Shown here: positions 34,729-46,119 of the stretch, piece by piece | Layout of the letters: each line of letters starts with the position of its first letter | Position numbering within the stretch: the first letter of the stretch is position 1 | DNA from: Aquatica leii | Taxonomy: Eukaryota; Arthropoda; Insecta; Coleoptera; Lampyridae | Assembly: GCA_035610365.1 (NCBI GenBank) | Contig: CM069435.1 | Coordinates: 64,973,389-65,037,388 of the forward strand | Length of the DNA: 64,000 nt | Direction of reading: 5' to 3' | The notes under the pieces: model-generated | Seen by the model: the letters and a program-made list of their open reading frames with translations, nothing else | Database searches by the model: none | What the model was told of the DNA's origin: nothing | Made by a program: the position numbers and the translations under genes

Positions 34729-37413
34729 TTGCAACTAATAATTTGCAACTCAAAAATTAGAGCAGTTTATTTATCGCCAAAACCAATAAACCAAGGTTCC
34801 CGTAGCATTGTTGGTTCAAGACCAGTGTCGCCAGCAATGTCGGATGTTGGGTCGGTTTCTAACCATTTTAAAGATACTGTACACCTTCCTAGAATATCTC
34901 TTCCGTCGTTTGATGGTTCGTTAAAAAATTGACCTACGTTTTATGATTTGTTTAACACACTGGTTCACCAAAATCAGTCATTTTCAAGAGTTGAGAAATT
35001 CCAATATTTGTTAACCACTTTTAGTGGTGAACCTTTGACTTTAGTAAAGCATTTGCCGCTAAGTTCCAACAATTATGATATTGTTTATCAATCATTGGTA
35101 GATCGTTACCAAAATGATCGAGTTTTAGTGCCATTTTATTGGCATAATTTGGGTAACGCACCTAAGGTTAATTCAGATTGTGTATCTATATTATGTAGTT
35201 TATTAGTTACGTTTAATGAAAATGTGACTGCGTTAAGTCAATATCTTAACGTGGAGTTGTGGAATTTTATCCTTTTTAATTTGCTAATGCAAAGATTAGT
35301 TAACGCAACTCGAAATTGTTTTGAAGTGCAATTCACAAATGTAAGTTTTCTACCTTACGCAAATTTGAAACAATTTGTAGCCGACCAGTGTCGTGCTTTG
35401 GAAACGAATTTATTATTATTATTAATATATAATGTTACAATGGCCAGTGCGACCAATGTTACTCGCACTAAGTCCATCTATTCAAAATCTAGTAGTGGTC
35501 CGGGAAAATATGAACGCATCTCACCTGCACTATTGATTAATACTAAGCGGTCTGCTAATTCGCAATTCGCAAAGTTTGCCCATTGTAAAGAATGGCATAC
35601 AATTTATTGGTGCCCTAGCTTTCTTGTTTTGGCCCCTTATCATCGTTATTTGTTCGTTAAATCGTCAGGTTTATGTCATCATGCTTCAGCGCTTTACACC
35701 ATGCGAGGTCATGTCCGTTGAAAGGTAAATGGCAGTGTTTAGCTCCGCGCAATTCGTTATTACATTTTAGTAAAACCACAATTCACAGGGCACTCTCTCA
35801 GCAGATGACCCTCCTTAACGATTCACCGGAAACTCCAATTTCCGTTATAGCACCGGTCACTGTAGGTGTGGCCACAGTGCATCATCGTGTACATTGTTGT
35901 TGGCAACTTTCGTCCTTGAAATCCAAAATTGTTTGGATAATTATCAAACCAAAAGGGCATTGGGTGATTCGGGTAGTCAAGCGAGTCTAATTTCAGAAAG
36001 ATGTCGTAAGCGACTTAAATTGCCCCATAGTCGCTCACCAGATCCTTTTTCTGGCCTAGGTGATGTGACATTTCGCCTTTCACGCGGTTGTACTAATTGC
36101 AAAATTCTCTTCAGAGCCATCTTTGGAAGTCAAAGCAGTAGTCGTACAAACTCTTGCTGTCAGAGAGGGTTCCGTGCCGGGTGACGGCATGCGTCTAGAT
36201 GCTATCGAGGCCCTTTTCGGTTAAATACTTTTAGATATCACAAATCATGTGACTACAGTTCCAAAATATTTGTTTTTTTTTACATTAGACACCTCTTTGG
36301 ATGTCACTTTAAAATGTTTTTGGGAGGTGGATAAAATACCCACCAAATTAGTCGTCTCACCTGAAGATGATCAGGCCGAGAATTTATTTGTTAATACGCA
36401 TTTTCGTGACCATTCTGGTCGTTTTGGTGTTTGGTTGCCTTTCAAAGATCGCAAAAGTTTGCTCGCACTTGAGCGTCGTTTGGACAGTAAACTTGACGTC
36501 CGTTGCATGTAATCCGCATTTATGAAAGATTACCTCCATCGGACCATTTGTTCGGATCTGTATGTGGACGTTGTTGTGTCCGGGGCACACACTTTAAAGG
36601 CTGCTAGTAAACTGAAGAGTCAGCTTGCGAGATTGTTGAAATTGGGTTGTTTTGAGGTGCGCAAATGGGCCAGCAATGATATTTCGTTGTTAGATAATCT
36701 TTCTGCCAAACATTGTCAAATACACAGGAAAACGCGGAGTCGGCCTACAGTGGCAATCCAACTGTGACGCATATTCGTTCACGGTTAAAGTACAAAATCT
36801 TCTATGTACCAAGCCAGCGGTTCTTTCTGAAATTGCAAAAATGTACGATCCATTAGGATTTTTATCTCCAGTAATTTTTTTTGCCAAGAGATTGATTCAG
36901 CGTCTTTGCGCTTTAGGTCTCGGGTGAGATGACATTCCTGCATCAGATGTCTGTGAGTCCTGGACTCAATTTAAAAGGAAACTTCCTTCATTGGTGACAT
37001 TGAAAATTCCTCGATTATTACCGAATATGTCATACGAGTCATGTCAGCTTCATGCTTTCTATGACGCTTCGCAAGTAGGTTATGCTTGTGTAATCTATTT
37101 TCGTTTTATCGATAACGCCAAAATTATCCGTATCAATAAAGTTGTTTCTTTAAAGTGTTATCAATTTCTCGTCTCGAGTTGTGCGCCGCAGTATTGTTGT
37201 TAAAACTAGTGGCCTTTGTTGTAGACATTTACAAAATTATGGTAACGATTAAAATACATTTGCTTAGAGCGACTCCACTATTGCTAAACTTGGATCACGT
37301 CATCGCGGCTTCGTTGGCGCCTTTTCGTTTCAAATCGCGTCAGCTTCGTTCAGGAGTGAGTTCCGCCCAAATACTGGCAACATGTCCGTTCCAGACAACA
37401 CCCGGCTGATAAT
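34729..37413 (+). pseudogene. BEL/Pao retrotransposon gag-pol remnant
   Basis: Gag (DUF1759 type) runs 34729-35480: LPRISLPSFDGSLKN, a stop, then PTFYDLFNTLVHQNQSFSRV, EKFQYLLTTFSGEPL and LPYANLKQFVADQCRALETN. The protease block, ALGDSGSQASLISERC, is at about 35960-36005. Pre-RT reads LKCFWEVDKIPTK and FRDHSGRFGVWLPFKD (36320-36450). RT resumes after a large deletion at DLYVDVVVSGAHTLKAASKL (36558), where the second Asp of the catalytic YVDD is Val. Then come LSEIAKMYDPLGFLSPV and LHAFYDAS, the RNase H region with its Asp (37050). The RNase H end, PPKYWQHVR, is near 37365-37390. The element is cut at about 37413 by hAT H3. Integrase is absent. Confidence 0.85.
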
Positions 37414-37426
37414 AACAGTATTAAAT

Positions 37427-39655
37427 TAAAACAAAAATAAAGAAAAGCATTTGACTACGAGCGGGAAAGTATGCCATTTTTGATTGTCCATTATTTCTAA
37501 ACTGCTTATCCGATCGAACCGTTGGAGATCTTAAACGAAAGTTCGAATTATATTTTATTTAAGGTTCATTCATCTGATCTTACGATCTTCATTTAGTGCA
37601 TGTCTTGTTTTGTTTATTTTTAATTCTTGGAATTCTTCTGTAACTGAGAATTCTTTACTTTTCTTCCCAATAGAATTCATTATTAGTCTGATTTTTGGCG
37701 ACATTTTATTATGGTATTTCTTTACTTATAAACCATGGAGGTTTTAAGTGATGCAGAACCAAACCCTTTTCATAATTTATTAGAAAGTGATGAAGATTAT
37801 GTTCCTAGAACTAAAAAGCTATCCGTATCAGACTAGTTTAAAAATATTCAGGCATGGATTTCGACTTCTAGGGACACTGAAAGCATGCATTTCAATGTTT
37901 CCGATGTAGAGATAGTTGCTTGTCTCATTACTGCATCCACATCTACATTTTTATCAGCTACGACTGTAGTAAGTTACATTGAAAAGTGTTACAAGAATTT
38001 GCATGTCAACGCTCTATGCCAGTTATGTCTTCCTTCAAAAAAGATTATTAAGGGCTTTGCGAAAAGTACGACAAATTTTGTTAAGCATCTAAAAAGAGTG
38101 CATGGAAACAAATCTTACGATGACTATCTCAAACGCAAGGAGAAATTAAAAAACAGCAAAAGGAAGTTAAAGGGTACTACTTCGAGAATCGGTCTAACAG
38201 GTACCAAATCCAAGCAAACAAATTTGAGTATAATAAATCGAAAAGGTGTGGTCACGCAGAAAGAGTTTGTAAAAAGAATAGTGTTTTTCATTGTTCATAC
38301 TATGTCCGCTGTGTTATCGAAAATGAAAGTTTTCTAAGGTTGTTCGATGGAATAAAACGTTAAAGTCACCCGAAAAAAAACTGCAATGAGACTTATTATT
38401 GAGATGTATAATTCTCATAAAGAGAATCTTAAAAAGAAAATTAAAAAAACAGGACTATGTTTGTAGCACCGCTGACATGTGGTCTACCAAAACAAAAACT
38501 TTTATGAGTGTTACATTGCACTATATAGACACAAACTTGGAAAAAAAATTAGTAGCTTTATCATGCAAAAGATTCTCTGGCACCCATAACTACAAGAACA
38601 TTGGAGAAATGCTTAAAAACATCAATTTGAATTTTAATATTAGATCAGCCCAAATCGTCGCAACAGTAACGAACAATGGTTCGAATTTTATTAAAACATT
38701 CCGTGAATTCTCAATTACAGAAGAGTCCCATGAATCAGAGGTTACCAAACTAGACATGCAATAGATGAAGATCATGAAAAAGATCAGATGAATGAAATCG
38801 AATATGATGAAAAACTCGCATTCCGTGAAATCAAAATTTCACATATACCTGACAATAGAGTAATAATACTACCAGCGCATCTTCGTTGTGCCAGTCATAC
38901 ATTAAATGTAATTGCCACGACTGATTGCAAAATGCAATTCAATCAAATGTTACACTAAGAGCGAAACATGCACAAGTTTTTTTTAAAATGTAATACCTTA
39001 TGGGCTAAAGCAAGTAGACTCAAAACTGCTGAAATAACCAAAGAGGTTTTAGAACATACTCTAAGTTATCGAGGAATAACAAGATGGAATTCCTATTTTA
39101 ATTTGGTTTTTTAGATTTTAAATGTAAAAGCAAAACTTACGTCTTTTTGCCAGCGGTTTAACAATAAAAATTTCAAGAGAAGGGAGTTGCAGTTTTTCGA
39201 ACAGTACTGTACAGTGTTGAAACCTCTTTCTTTAAAACTCGACGTTTTGCAACGACAGCATTGTGTTTACTATGGATATTTACTTCTTTCTCTAAGTATT
39301 AATTGGGAGAAATTAAAGCTCCAGTGTATGAGTTTGAACGGTGAGTTACTTTTAAGAACATGTATGGATAGCTTAAATAAAAAGTTTTTCGACATACTTA
39401 ATTTGACGTCAGAGTCTGCAATTATTTTTCCATTGTTCATCGCAAATTTAAGTCGCGATGGTTTAATGTTTTAAAAAGCCCAAAATATTCTCTAGACGCT
39501 ATGAAGAAGTAAGTAATCGGAGAAGTTGAGAAACCTCTTAATCTGCCACTGAAGAAGAAGCAGTGAAAACATCAAAAATGGAGCTACAGCTATACAAATA
39601 TTTTGATGAGAAAAGGAGAGGAATAAATAGCTTGAACGATTACCTAATAATACAA
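37427..39655 (+). pseudogene. hAT transposase H3 with BED finger, left-arm copy
   Basis: The start is at 37735 (MEVLSDAEPNPFHNLLESDE). A BED-type zinc finger follows at 38020-38105: LCQLCLPS, TTNFVKHLKRVHG, with the C..C...H..H spacing of the family. Then come GLTGTKSKQTNLS, the catalytic region CSTADMWSTKTKTFMSVTLH (38462-38525), LPAHLRCASHTLNVIAT (38870), the KTAEITKEVL segment and RGITRWNSYFNL (39070). The sequence ends SLNDYLIIQ at 39655, where element T begins, before the hAT dimerisation domain. Frameshifts at about 38335, 38430, 38760 and 38945 and stops kill it. It sits inside BEL DNA. Confidence 0.85.
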
Positions 39656-39804
39656 TAGTTATTTGTATCACTAGTCCAGAAAGTGCTATTTTGCGAGTAT
39701 GAGCATATTTGTAGGCCTCTGCTTCGCCTCGGCCTACAAATATGCTCATACTCGCAAAATAGCACTTTCTGGACTAGTGATACAAATAACTATTGTATTA
39801 TTAG
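39644..39804. repeat. Element T left-end hairpin at the centre of the inverted duplication
   Basis: Two copies of the T left end (AATAGTTATTTGTATCAC through GAGCATATTTGTAGGCC) face each other across TCTGCTTCGCCTC (39718-39730). Arms are perfect here for over 60 bp. The solitary copy at 42253 has an imperfect hairpin, GTAGGCC...GGCCTAC, with different outer sequence. Confidence 0.85.
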
Positions 39805-42030
39805 GTAATCGTTCAAGCTATTTATTCCTCTCCTTTTTTTATCAAGATATTTGTACAACTGTAGCTCAATTTTTGATGTTTTCACTGCTTCTTCTTCAGT
39901 GGCAGATTAAGAGGTTTCTCAACTTCTCCGATTACTCACTTCTTCATAGCGTCTAAAGAATATTTTGGACTTTTTAAAACATTAAACCATCGCAACTTAA
40001 ATTTGCGATGAACAATGCAAAAATAATTGCAGACTCTGACGTCAAATTAAGTATGTCGAAAAACTTTTTATTTAAGCTATCCATACATGTTCTTAAAAGT
40101 AACTCACCGTTCAAACTCATACACTGGAGCTTTAATTTCTCCCATTTAATACTACTACTAGAAAGAAGCAAATATCTATACTAAACAGAATGTTGTGGTT
40201 GCAAAACGTCGAGTGTTAAAGAAAGAGGTTTCAACACTGTATAGTACTCTTCGAAAAACTGCAACTCGGTTTTCTTAAAATTTTTATTGTTAAACCGCTG
40301 ACAAAAAGACGTAAGTTTTGCTTTTACATTTAAAATCTAAAAAACCAAATTAAAATAGGAATTCCATCTTGTTATTCCTTGATAACTTAGAGTATGTCCC
40401 AAAACCTCTTTGGTTATTTCAGCAGTTTTGAGTCTACTTGCTTTAGCCTATAAGGTATTACATTTTGAAAAAAACTTGTGCATATTTCGCTCTTAGTGTA
40501 ACATTTGATTGAATTGCATTTTTGCAATCGGTCGTGGCAATTACATTTAATGTATGACTGGCACAACGAAGATGCGCTGGTAGTATTATTACTCTATTGT
40601 CAGGTATATGTGAAATTTTGATTTCACGGAATGCGAGTTCTTCATCATATTCGATTTCATTCATCTGATCTTTTTCATAATCTTCATCTATTGCATGTCT
40701 AGTTTGGTAACCTCTGATTCATGGGACTCTTCTGTAATTGAGAATGCACGGAGTGTTTTAACAAAATTCGAACCATTGTTCGTGACTGTTGCGACGATTT
40801 GGGCTGGTCTAATATTAAAATTCAAATTGATGTTTTTAAGCATTTCTCCAATGTTCTTGTAGTTATGGGTGCCAGAGAATTTTTTGCATGCTGAAGTTAC
40901 TCACTTTTTCTCCAAGTTTGTGTCTACATAGTGCAATGTAACACTCATAAAACTTCTTGTTTTGGTGGACTACATGTCAGCGGTGCTACAAACATAGTCC
41001 TGTTTTTTAATTTTCCTTTTAAGATTCTCTATATGAGCATTATACATCTTATTAATAAGTCTCATTGCAGCTTTTTTTCGGGGGACTTTAACGTATTATT
41101 CCATCGAACAACCTTAGAAAACTTTCATTTTCGATAACACAGCGGACATAGTATGAACAACAAAAAACACTATTCTTTTTTCAAATTCTTTCTGCGTGAC
41201 CACAGTTTTTGAATTTATGATAATCAAATTTGCTTGCCTGGATTTGGTACCTGTTAGACCGATTCTCGAAGTAGTACTCTTTAACTTACTTTTGCTGTCT
41301 TTTAATTTCTCCTTGCGTTTGAGAGTCATCGTAAGATTTGTTTCCATGCACTCTTTTTAGGTGCTTAGCAAAATTTGTCGTACTTTTCGCAGAGCCCTTA
41401 ATAATGTTTTTTGAAGAAAGACATAACTGGCACAGAGCTTTGACATGCAAATTCTTGTAACATTTTTCAATGTAACTTACTACAGTCGTAGTTGATATTT
41501 AGAGTTGTGGATGCAGTAATGAAGCTAGCAACTATTTCTACATCGGAAACACTGAAATGCATGTTTTCAATGTTCCTAGAAGTCGAAGTCCATGGCTGAA
41601 TATTTTTAAAATAGTTTGATACGGATAGCTTTTTAGTTCTAGGAACATAGTCTTCATCACTTTCTGATAAATTATGGAAAGGGTTTAGTTCTGCATCACT
41701 TAAAATCTCCATGGTTTATAAGTAAACAAATGCAATATTAAAATGTTGCCAAAAAATCAGACTAATAACGAATTCTATTGGGAAGAAAATTAAAGAATTC
41801 TCGGTTACAGAAGAATTCCAAGAATTAAAAATTAACAAAACAAGACACGCACTAAATGAAGATCGTAAGATCAGATAAATTAATCTTAAATAAAGTATAA
41901 ATCAAACTTTTTTCTTTCGTTTAAGATCTCGAACGCTTGATCGGATAAGCAGTTTAGAAATAATGGACAAAAAGGCCTACTTTCCCGCTCGTAGTCAAAT
42001 ACTTTTCTTTATTTTTTTTATTAAATTCAA
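39793..42030 (-). pseudogene. hAT transposase H3, right-arm inverted copy
   Basis: Mirror copy of the left-arm hAT, start codon at 41710-41712 (MEILSDAELNPFHNLSESDE). Segments include LKRKEKLKDSKSKLKSTTS (41280-41340), IPDNRVIILPAHLRCASHTL (40560-40625) and SSIKWEKLKLQCMSLNGELL (about 40110-40170). It differs from the left copy by point changes and small indels. For example, the left arm has a stop after KKLSVSD where the right reads VSNYFKNI, so the right arm keeps the better reading there. The gene is truncated at the same internal point by element T. Confidence 0.85.
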
Positions 42031-42252
42031 TACTGTTATTATCAGCCGGGTGTTGTCTGGAACGGACATGTTGCCAGTATTTGGGCGGAACTCACTCCTG
42101 AACGAAGCTTACGCGATTTGAAACGAAAAGGCGCCAACGAAGCCGCGATGACGTGATCCAAGTTTAGCAATAGTGGAGTCGCTCTAAGCAAATGTATTTT
42201 AATCGTTACCATAATTTTGTAAATGTCTACAACAACGATTACCTAATAATAC

Positions 42253-43407
42253 AATAGTTATTTGTATCACTAGTCCAGAAAGTGCTATTTTGCGAGTATG
42301 AGCATATTTGTAGGCCGAGGCGAAGCAGAGGCCTACAAAAGGCGAATACTCGCAAAATACTTTTAGGACGTGTGATACACAACATTTTTTGTGCCGAACT
42401 TTAAAAAAAAATGTTTAAAAAATGATTTATTTTATTAACTAAATTTAAATATTCTATGTTGATAACAACGAAATCTGTAATTTTGAATTACAATTGTTTA
42501 TGTAAATATACTTAATTTTGTTACAATTTAATTAACTTGATTAAAAGTATTATTTATTTTGTATTGTCTTAAAATGGATATTCCTCCACACATTAAAAAA
42601 GCTGCACAAAATGTGATAACAATTTGTTACCGACAAAATCTTCGGATCGGTACTGGAAACCACGATCTTGTTAACTGGTGTACTAAAAATTCAGCAAGCA
42701 TCTACAATAAGTATGTTTTATTATATACAGGACACTGCATTTGCAGAAATAGTGGAACGGCATTAGTAAGTCGGGGAACTAATATCACGTAGTTGAAAAG
42801 GACAGTGCTGTTGCCGAAGAATACATAGAAGACTCCTTGACACCTAAAATCGCAATAGACAATCAACGAACAAGACAATGTAATTCCATACCACAGTGTT
42901 CCATAAGTTTTGCTAATGTCGATAGCATTCAACCAAATTGTAACGTTCGAAACTTGCAATTCAACTTAAATGATGCGAGTTTACTTTATATAAATTGTTC
43001 AAACTGCACAATTAACTTTAATTTAAATAAGTAAGTTTCTTATAATAAATGATAGAGATGTTAATATGCTGTTGATTAAGCTAACAGTTACAATTTAAAG
43101 TTATCGATGTTTCATATACATAGGTATACTTTACTTGATCGATATAAGTTTGTGATTTTTAATTTTGCGGTTGCCTTTATCGTTCTCTTTGTCAATAATA
43201 TTGAAATTAGTTTGCATTCGTTATTACAAAAGTCGTTATAGGTAATTTAGAGTAGTATAATAGTTAACCAAGTTCATAAAATAATAATTTTGACACAAAT
43301 GACATGACACATATAAACTATTGTAGTTAGGGGAATTACTGCCAACTTTTAGTTATAAAATTTTACTACATCTAACCTTGACTTTACCGGCCTAGTCCGG
43401 AAAAGTA
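42253..43407 (+). mobile_element. Element T1: tyrosine-recombinase unit with GC-rich palindromic ends
   Basis: The left end, AATAGTTATTTGTATCAC, leads into a long imperfect hairpin (42262-42375) whose tip is GTAGGCC...GGCCTAC. The leader runs to the ORF at 42574. The right end, GCCAACTTTTAGTTATAAAA at 43340 followed by CCGGCCTAGTCCGGAAAAG, is shared with copy T2 (59627-59694). The left end is shared with T2, T3 and the centre of the inverted duplication. It was inserted in hAT H3 sequence (CGATTACCTAATAATAC precedes it). The right boundary is followed by a PLE terminal repeat. Confidence 0.6.
42574..43034 (+). pseudogene. Tyrosine recombinase (phage-integrase-like), internally deleted
   Basis: It begins MDIPPHIKKAAQNV. 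One frame over, LLPTKSSDRYWK then DLVNWCTKNSAS matches the N-terminal SAM-like core-binding domain of insect integrase-like proteins (LLPeKS..rY...Y..F..WC). A large deletion removes the catalytic Arg region. It resumes with YTGHCICRNSGTALVSRG, the counterpart of the HxLRR block (Thr-Gly-His-Cys retained, the catalytic Arg region altered), then LKRTV. After a frameshift, AVAEEYIEDSLTPKIA is the segment following the HGGW motif, which is lost; the nucleophilic Tyr would be in EEYIEDS. The tail ends INCSNCTINFNLNK and a stop, typical of these proteins. Assignment is by pattern recognition; Crypton affinity is an inference. Confidence 0.6.
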
Positions 43408-43560
43408 ATTCTAATGTAGTAAGTTTATGTTTAATTAAGATTCGACACTAAGTCGAAACATGTAGCATTTATTAAAATAATAAATTAATAATAATGGGAA
43501 GGTTCTGAGATTTATTAAAAATAAAAAATATAATAAAATAATAAACATTAACTTTGACAG
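43407..43560 (+). repeat. PLE terminal-repeat fragment
   Basis: Matches 11796-11985: AATGTAGTAAGTTTAT, then a deletion that removes CCTGAAGAT, then AGTCGAAACATGTAGC and the AATGGGAAGGTT tract. The hammerhead-like core is thereby broken. No coding sequence follows. Confidence 0.6.
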
Positions 43561-45900
43561 TTCAAATAATCGAATGTCGACTTCAAAAACTAATTTCATG
43601 TAAATTGTAAATAAATTAAATCATTATTTTTTACTTTTTAGTGCGTTTTATTTTAATAAACCATTTATGTTTTTTAATAAAATTTTTTTATGTGACTGTA
43701 AAATTACATTTGCTCTTGTAGCACTCAAAAATAAGTTACTCATCTAAATTACACTCGATAATTTCAAATAAATAAAAGAGAGCAGATGTGTTTTGCTTTA
43801 TTACAAAAGAGATTAAAATCTTAACAGTTTTATAAACACTTTAATTATAAATTCTGCAACAAGCAATGGAAAATTCCAAAACATATTACTGCAATTAAAA
43901 TGTAATTATCGTCATCTCGTAATGTTAAATCTATTCGGTTTTTCCAGTTTTCTAAGAATGTTTTCTAAATTTCATTACATTACAAAAATTTTAATTTTAA
44001 ACATTAGTTTTTTTGTAAAAAATGCAATTCAAGAACGTTGTAATTTTAAGTTCTAATTTATAAAGGCAAAGTATACGTTTTATCAAATCTAAAAAATTAT
44101 ACTCACCCAGTTGGAAATTTTATATGATATATGTTTTATAAAATTGTTTTTTTAAACTTTTATGCATTGTGTTAAAAATTGTTAAAACTAATTTTAATAC
44201 AAATCTGTTTTATCATATTTTGCTGTTTATCGTAAAGTCAAAACTAATAACAATTATCAAAAATAAATGCATAGCAACAATCTAATAAAAAAAAAACATC
44301 ATTTTGTAATGTAATTTTTGTAAACAAACAAGATAAAAAAAATTAACTTTTATTTATATTTTGATTTATATTTAGATGTAGGTACTACCGAAGCAAATTT
44401 GTTAGATTATTTCAAAATAACTAATAAAGAACGATCAAAATTTAATTAAAAAACTATTAATATAATATTAAAATATTTAGGTATACAGAGTATGTCACAG
44501 ATACAGCATCAAGTAAATCTTCCTAATAGTGCGTGTTACAAATGTTTGTATTTTGCTAACTGTCTTGAAACAATTTCTATAAGTATTTGATTTAATTCTT
44601 TTTCTTTAGTTAAATATAAAAATATAGGTTTGTTAATTACACAATTTTTAAGCAAAAATACTATGTGTTGCATTAATGTAAATCGATAAAAAAATTAAAA
44701 TTAAATCACGTAGCTGACAAAAAAACCTTTCTTTTTTCTGTTACCTAACTGATTATACTAAGAAACTGTTTTAAATTTTAGGATAAGATTAAAAATATTA
44801 ATCAAAATACAATAAACTATACAATTTTCATATTTTTTAAGAATATGCATCAATATTTACTATTCGTTAGTTAAATACTTTAAATGCTGTTAAAATTGTT
44901 TTTGCAATAAGTGAATACGAATGTATTAAGTTTCTATGTTAGCACAAAAGTAATATATTTAAAAAAACAAAATAGATTATTGTTCATGTATAAAAACAAA
45001 CCTGAAAAGAAAATTGATAACAAAAACCGAAGTTATGATTACAATAAAAGATTTTTTTTATATAGTAGCATACGTCCGTTCTTTAATAAAGTACTAACAT
45101 TACCCGTCTAATAACATTATTCGTGATTATACAATATATCAATCGGCGTTCACTTGTACATATATTTTCTTTGCAAACTACGAAAGAAAATATCAAAGTT
45201 TAAAATAAGTTGTAATTAAAAAGGTAAAACTTGATAACTGAATCCCAATCTTTAGATGACGTGGTGCCAAGCTGTAACGAACCAAATACTGTAGTGTCCG
45301 ACACCTGAAGAATTAACAAGCTGACTAGCAATTGCTGTAGAAGCGATACTAATTCTTTAGTGAAACGTTTCACTTTACTAAACATATTGTAGATTAAATC
45401 AATTGAAACTAATATGCCACATAAGAAAGTCGAAAACGTAGCGTAAAGCTATTGCTCATCAACTACAACTCTAAAACCAAAAATGTGAGTCAATTGAAGT
45501 GGATGAATCCTAAGTACTCCTGTTTCTAGCTGCGAATTATGAAAATTTTTTACACATAAAAACATATGTACCGCTTTAGCCAAAATTCAATGACTTTCCT
45601 ACGGGTATGCTAACGTGACTAGCACAAGAATGGAAGTGTTTTAAGTTTATGACGTTTGTTAAACAACATAAACTAACCATTGTTTTCAACGCTCACTAAA
45701 TCTTTAGTTACTCAGTTAATACCTATTCTCAATCTTTTATTTACAAAAGCGCAGTTATCTTTAGAAATGTTACTTTTGTCTCTATTTTTTATAAAGTATT
45801 TATAATGTGCTGTTGATAATATTAGGATATATAAGTATCAGCTTTTTTTAATTTAATAAAATCCGCATTTAAAGCAAAATGCCTAAGAACCATCAAATGA
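43560..45900. other. No gene recognised
   Basis: AT-rich DNA. Open frames at 44911 and 45200 carry no domain signature. Confidence 0.45.
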
Positions 45901-45909
45901 ACTCCTAAC

Positions 45910-46110
45910 AAGGTAACGTGGTGGAACAAGGATCTTGAAAAAAACGAAGCCTGAGACAAATACAGAATTAGTCTTACGACATACAACAATGCAATTAAAA
46001 CGGCAAGGAAAAACTCTTGGAAAAGGTACTGTAGGAACGTAAAGAATGAACTTGCATATTCTCAAAACGCTTTGAACAAGAACAGGATACTAAAGGTTTT
46101 GTCTTTGTAG
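45910..46110 (+). pseudogene. Non-LTR retrotransposon (Jockey/CR1-like) scrap
   Basis: The frame reads KVTWWNKDLEK, one stop, then YRISLTTYNNAIKTARKNSW and KRYCRNVKNEL. This is the linker between the AP endonuclease and reverse transcriptase of Jockey-type LINEs (vPWWN.eL......Y..al..yn.airkaKr.sWr.fc). Neither flanking domain is present. Confidence 0.6.
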
Positions 46111-46119
46111 CAAAATCAA

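Larger units (their letters stand above)
37216..42235. repeat. 5-kb inverted duplication with almost no spacer
   Basis: Left arm 37216-39717 and right arm 39731-42235 are reverse complements at high identity (mid-90s percent by eye, few indels), about 2.5 kb each, around a 13-base loop. Each arm contains, from outside in, BEL RNase H sequence, the hAT H3 remnant, and the left end of the palindrome element T. Because both arms include the BEL/hAT junction, the hAT inserted in BEL before the duplication formed. Confidence 0.9.

Noticed and set aside
36384..36590. Minus-strand frame overlapping BEL
   Set aside because: Shadow of the BEL pre-RT coding sequence on the opposite strand.
39492..39956. 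Two identical-looking 85-codon frames facing each other
   Set aside because: They are antisense readings of the hAT H3 end and the T hairpin, made symmetric by the inverted duplication, not genes.
45200..45385. 61-codon minus-strand frame MFSKVKRFTKEL...
   Set aside because: Looks protein-like at first but gives no family match in any frame, and flanks are featureless.
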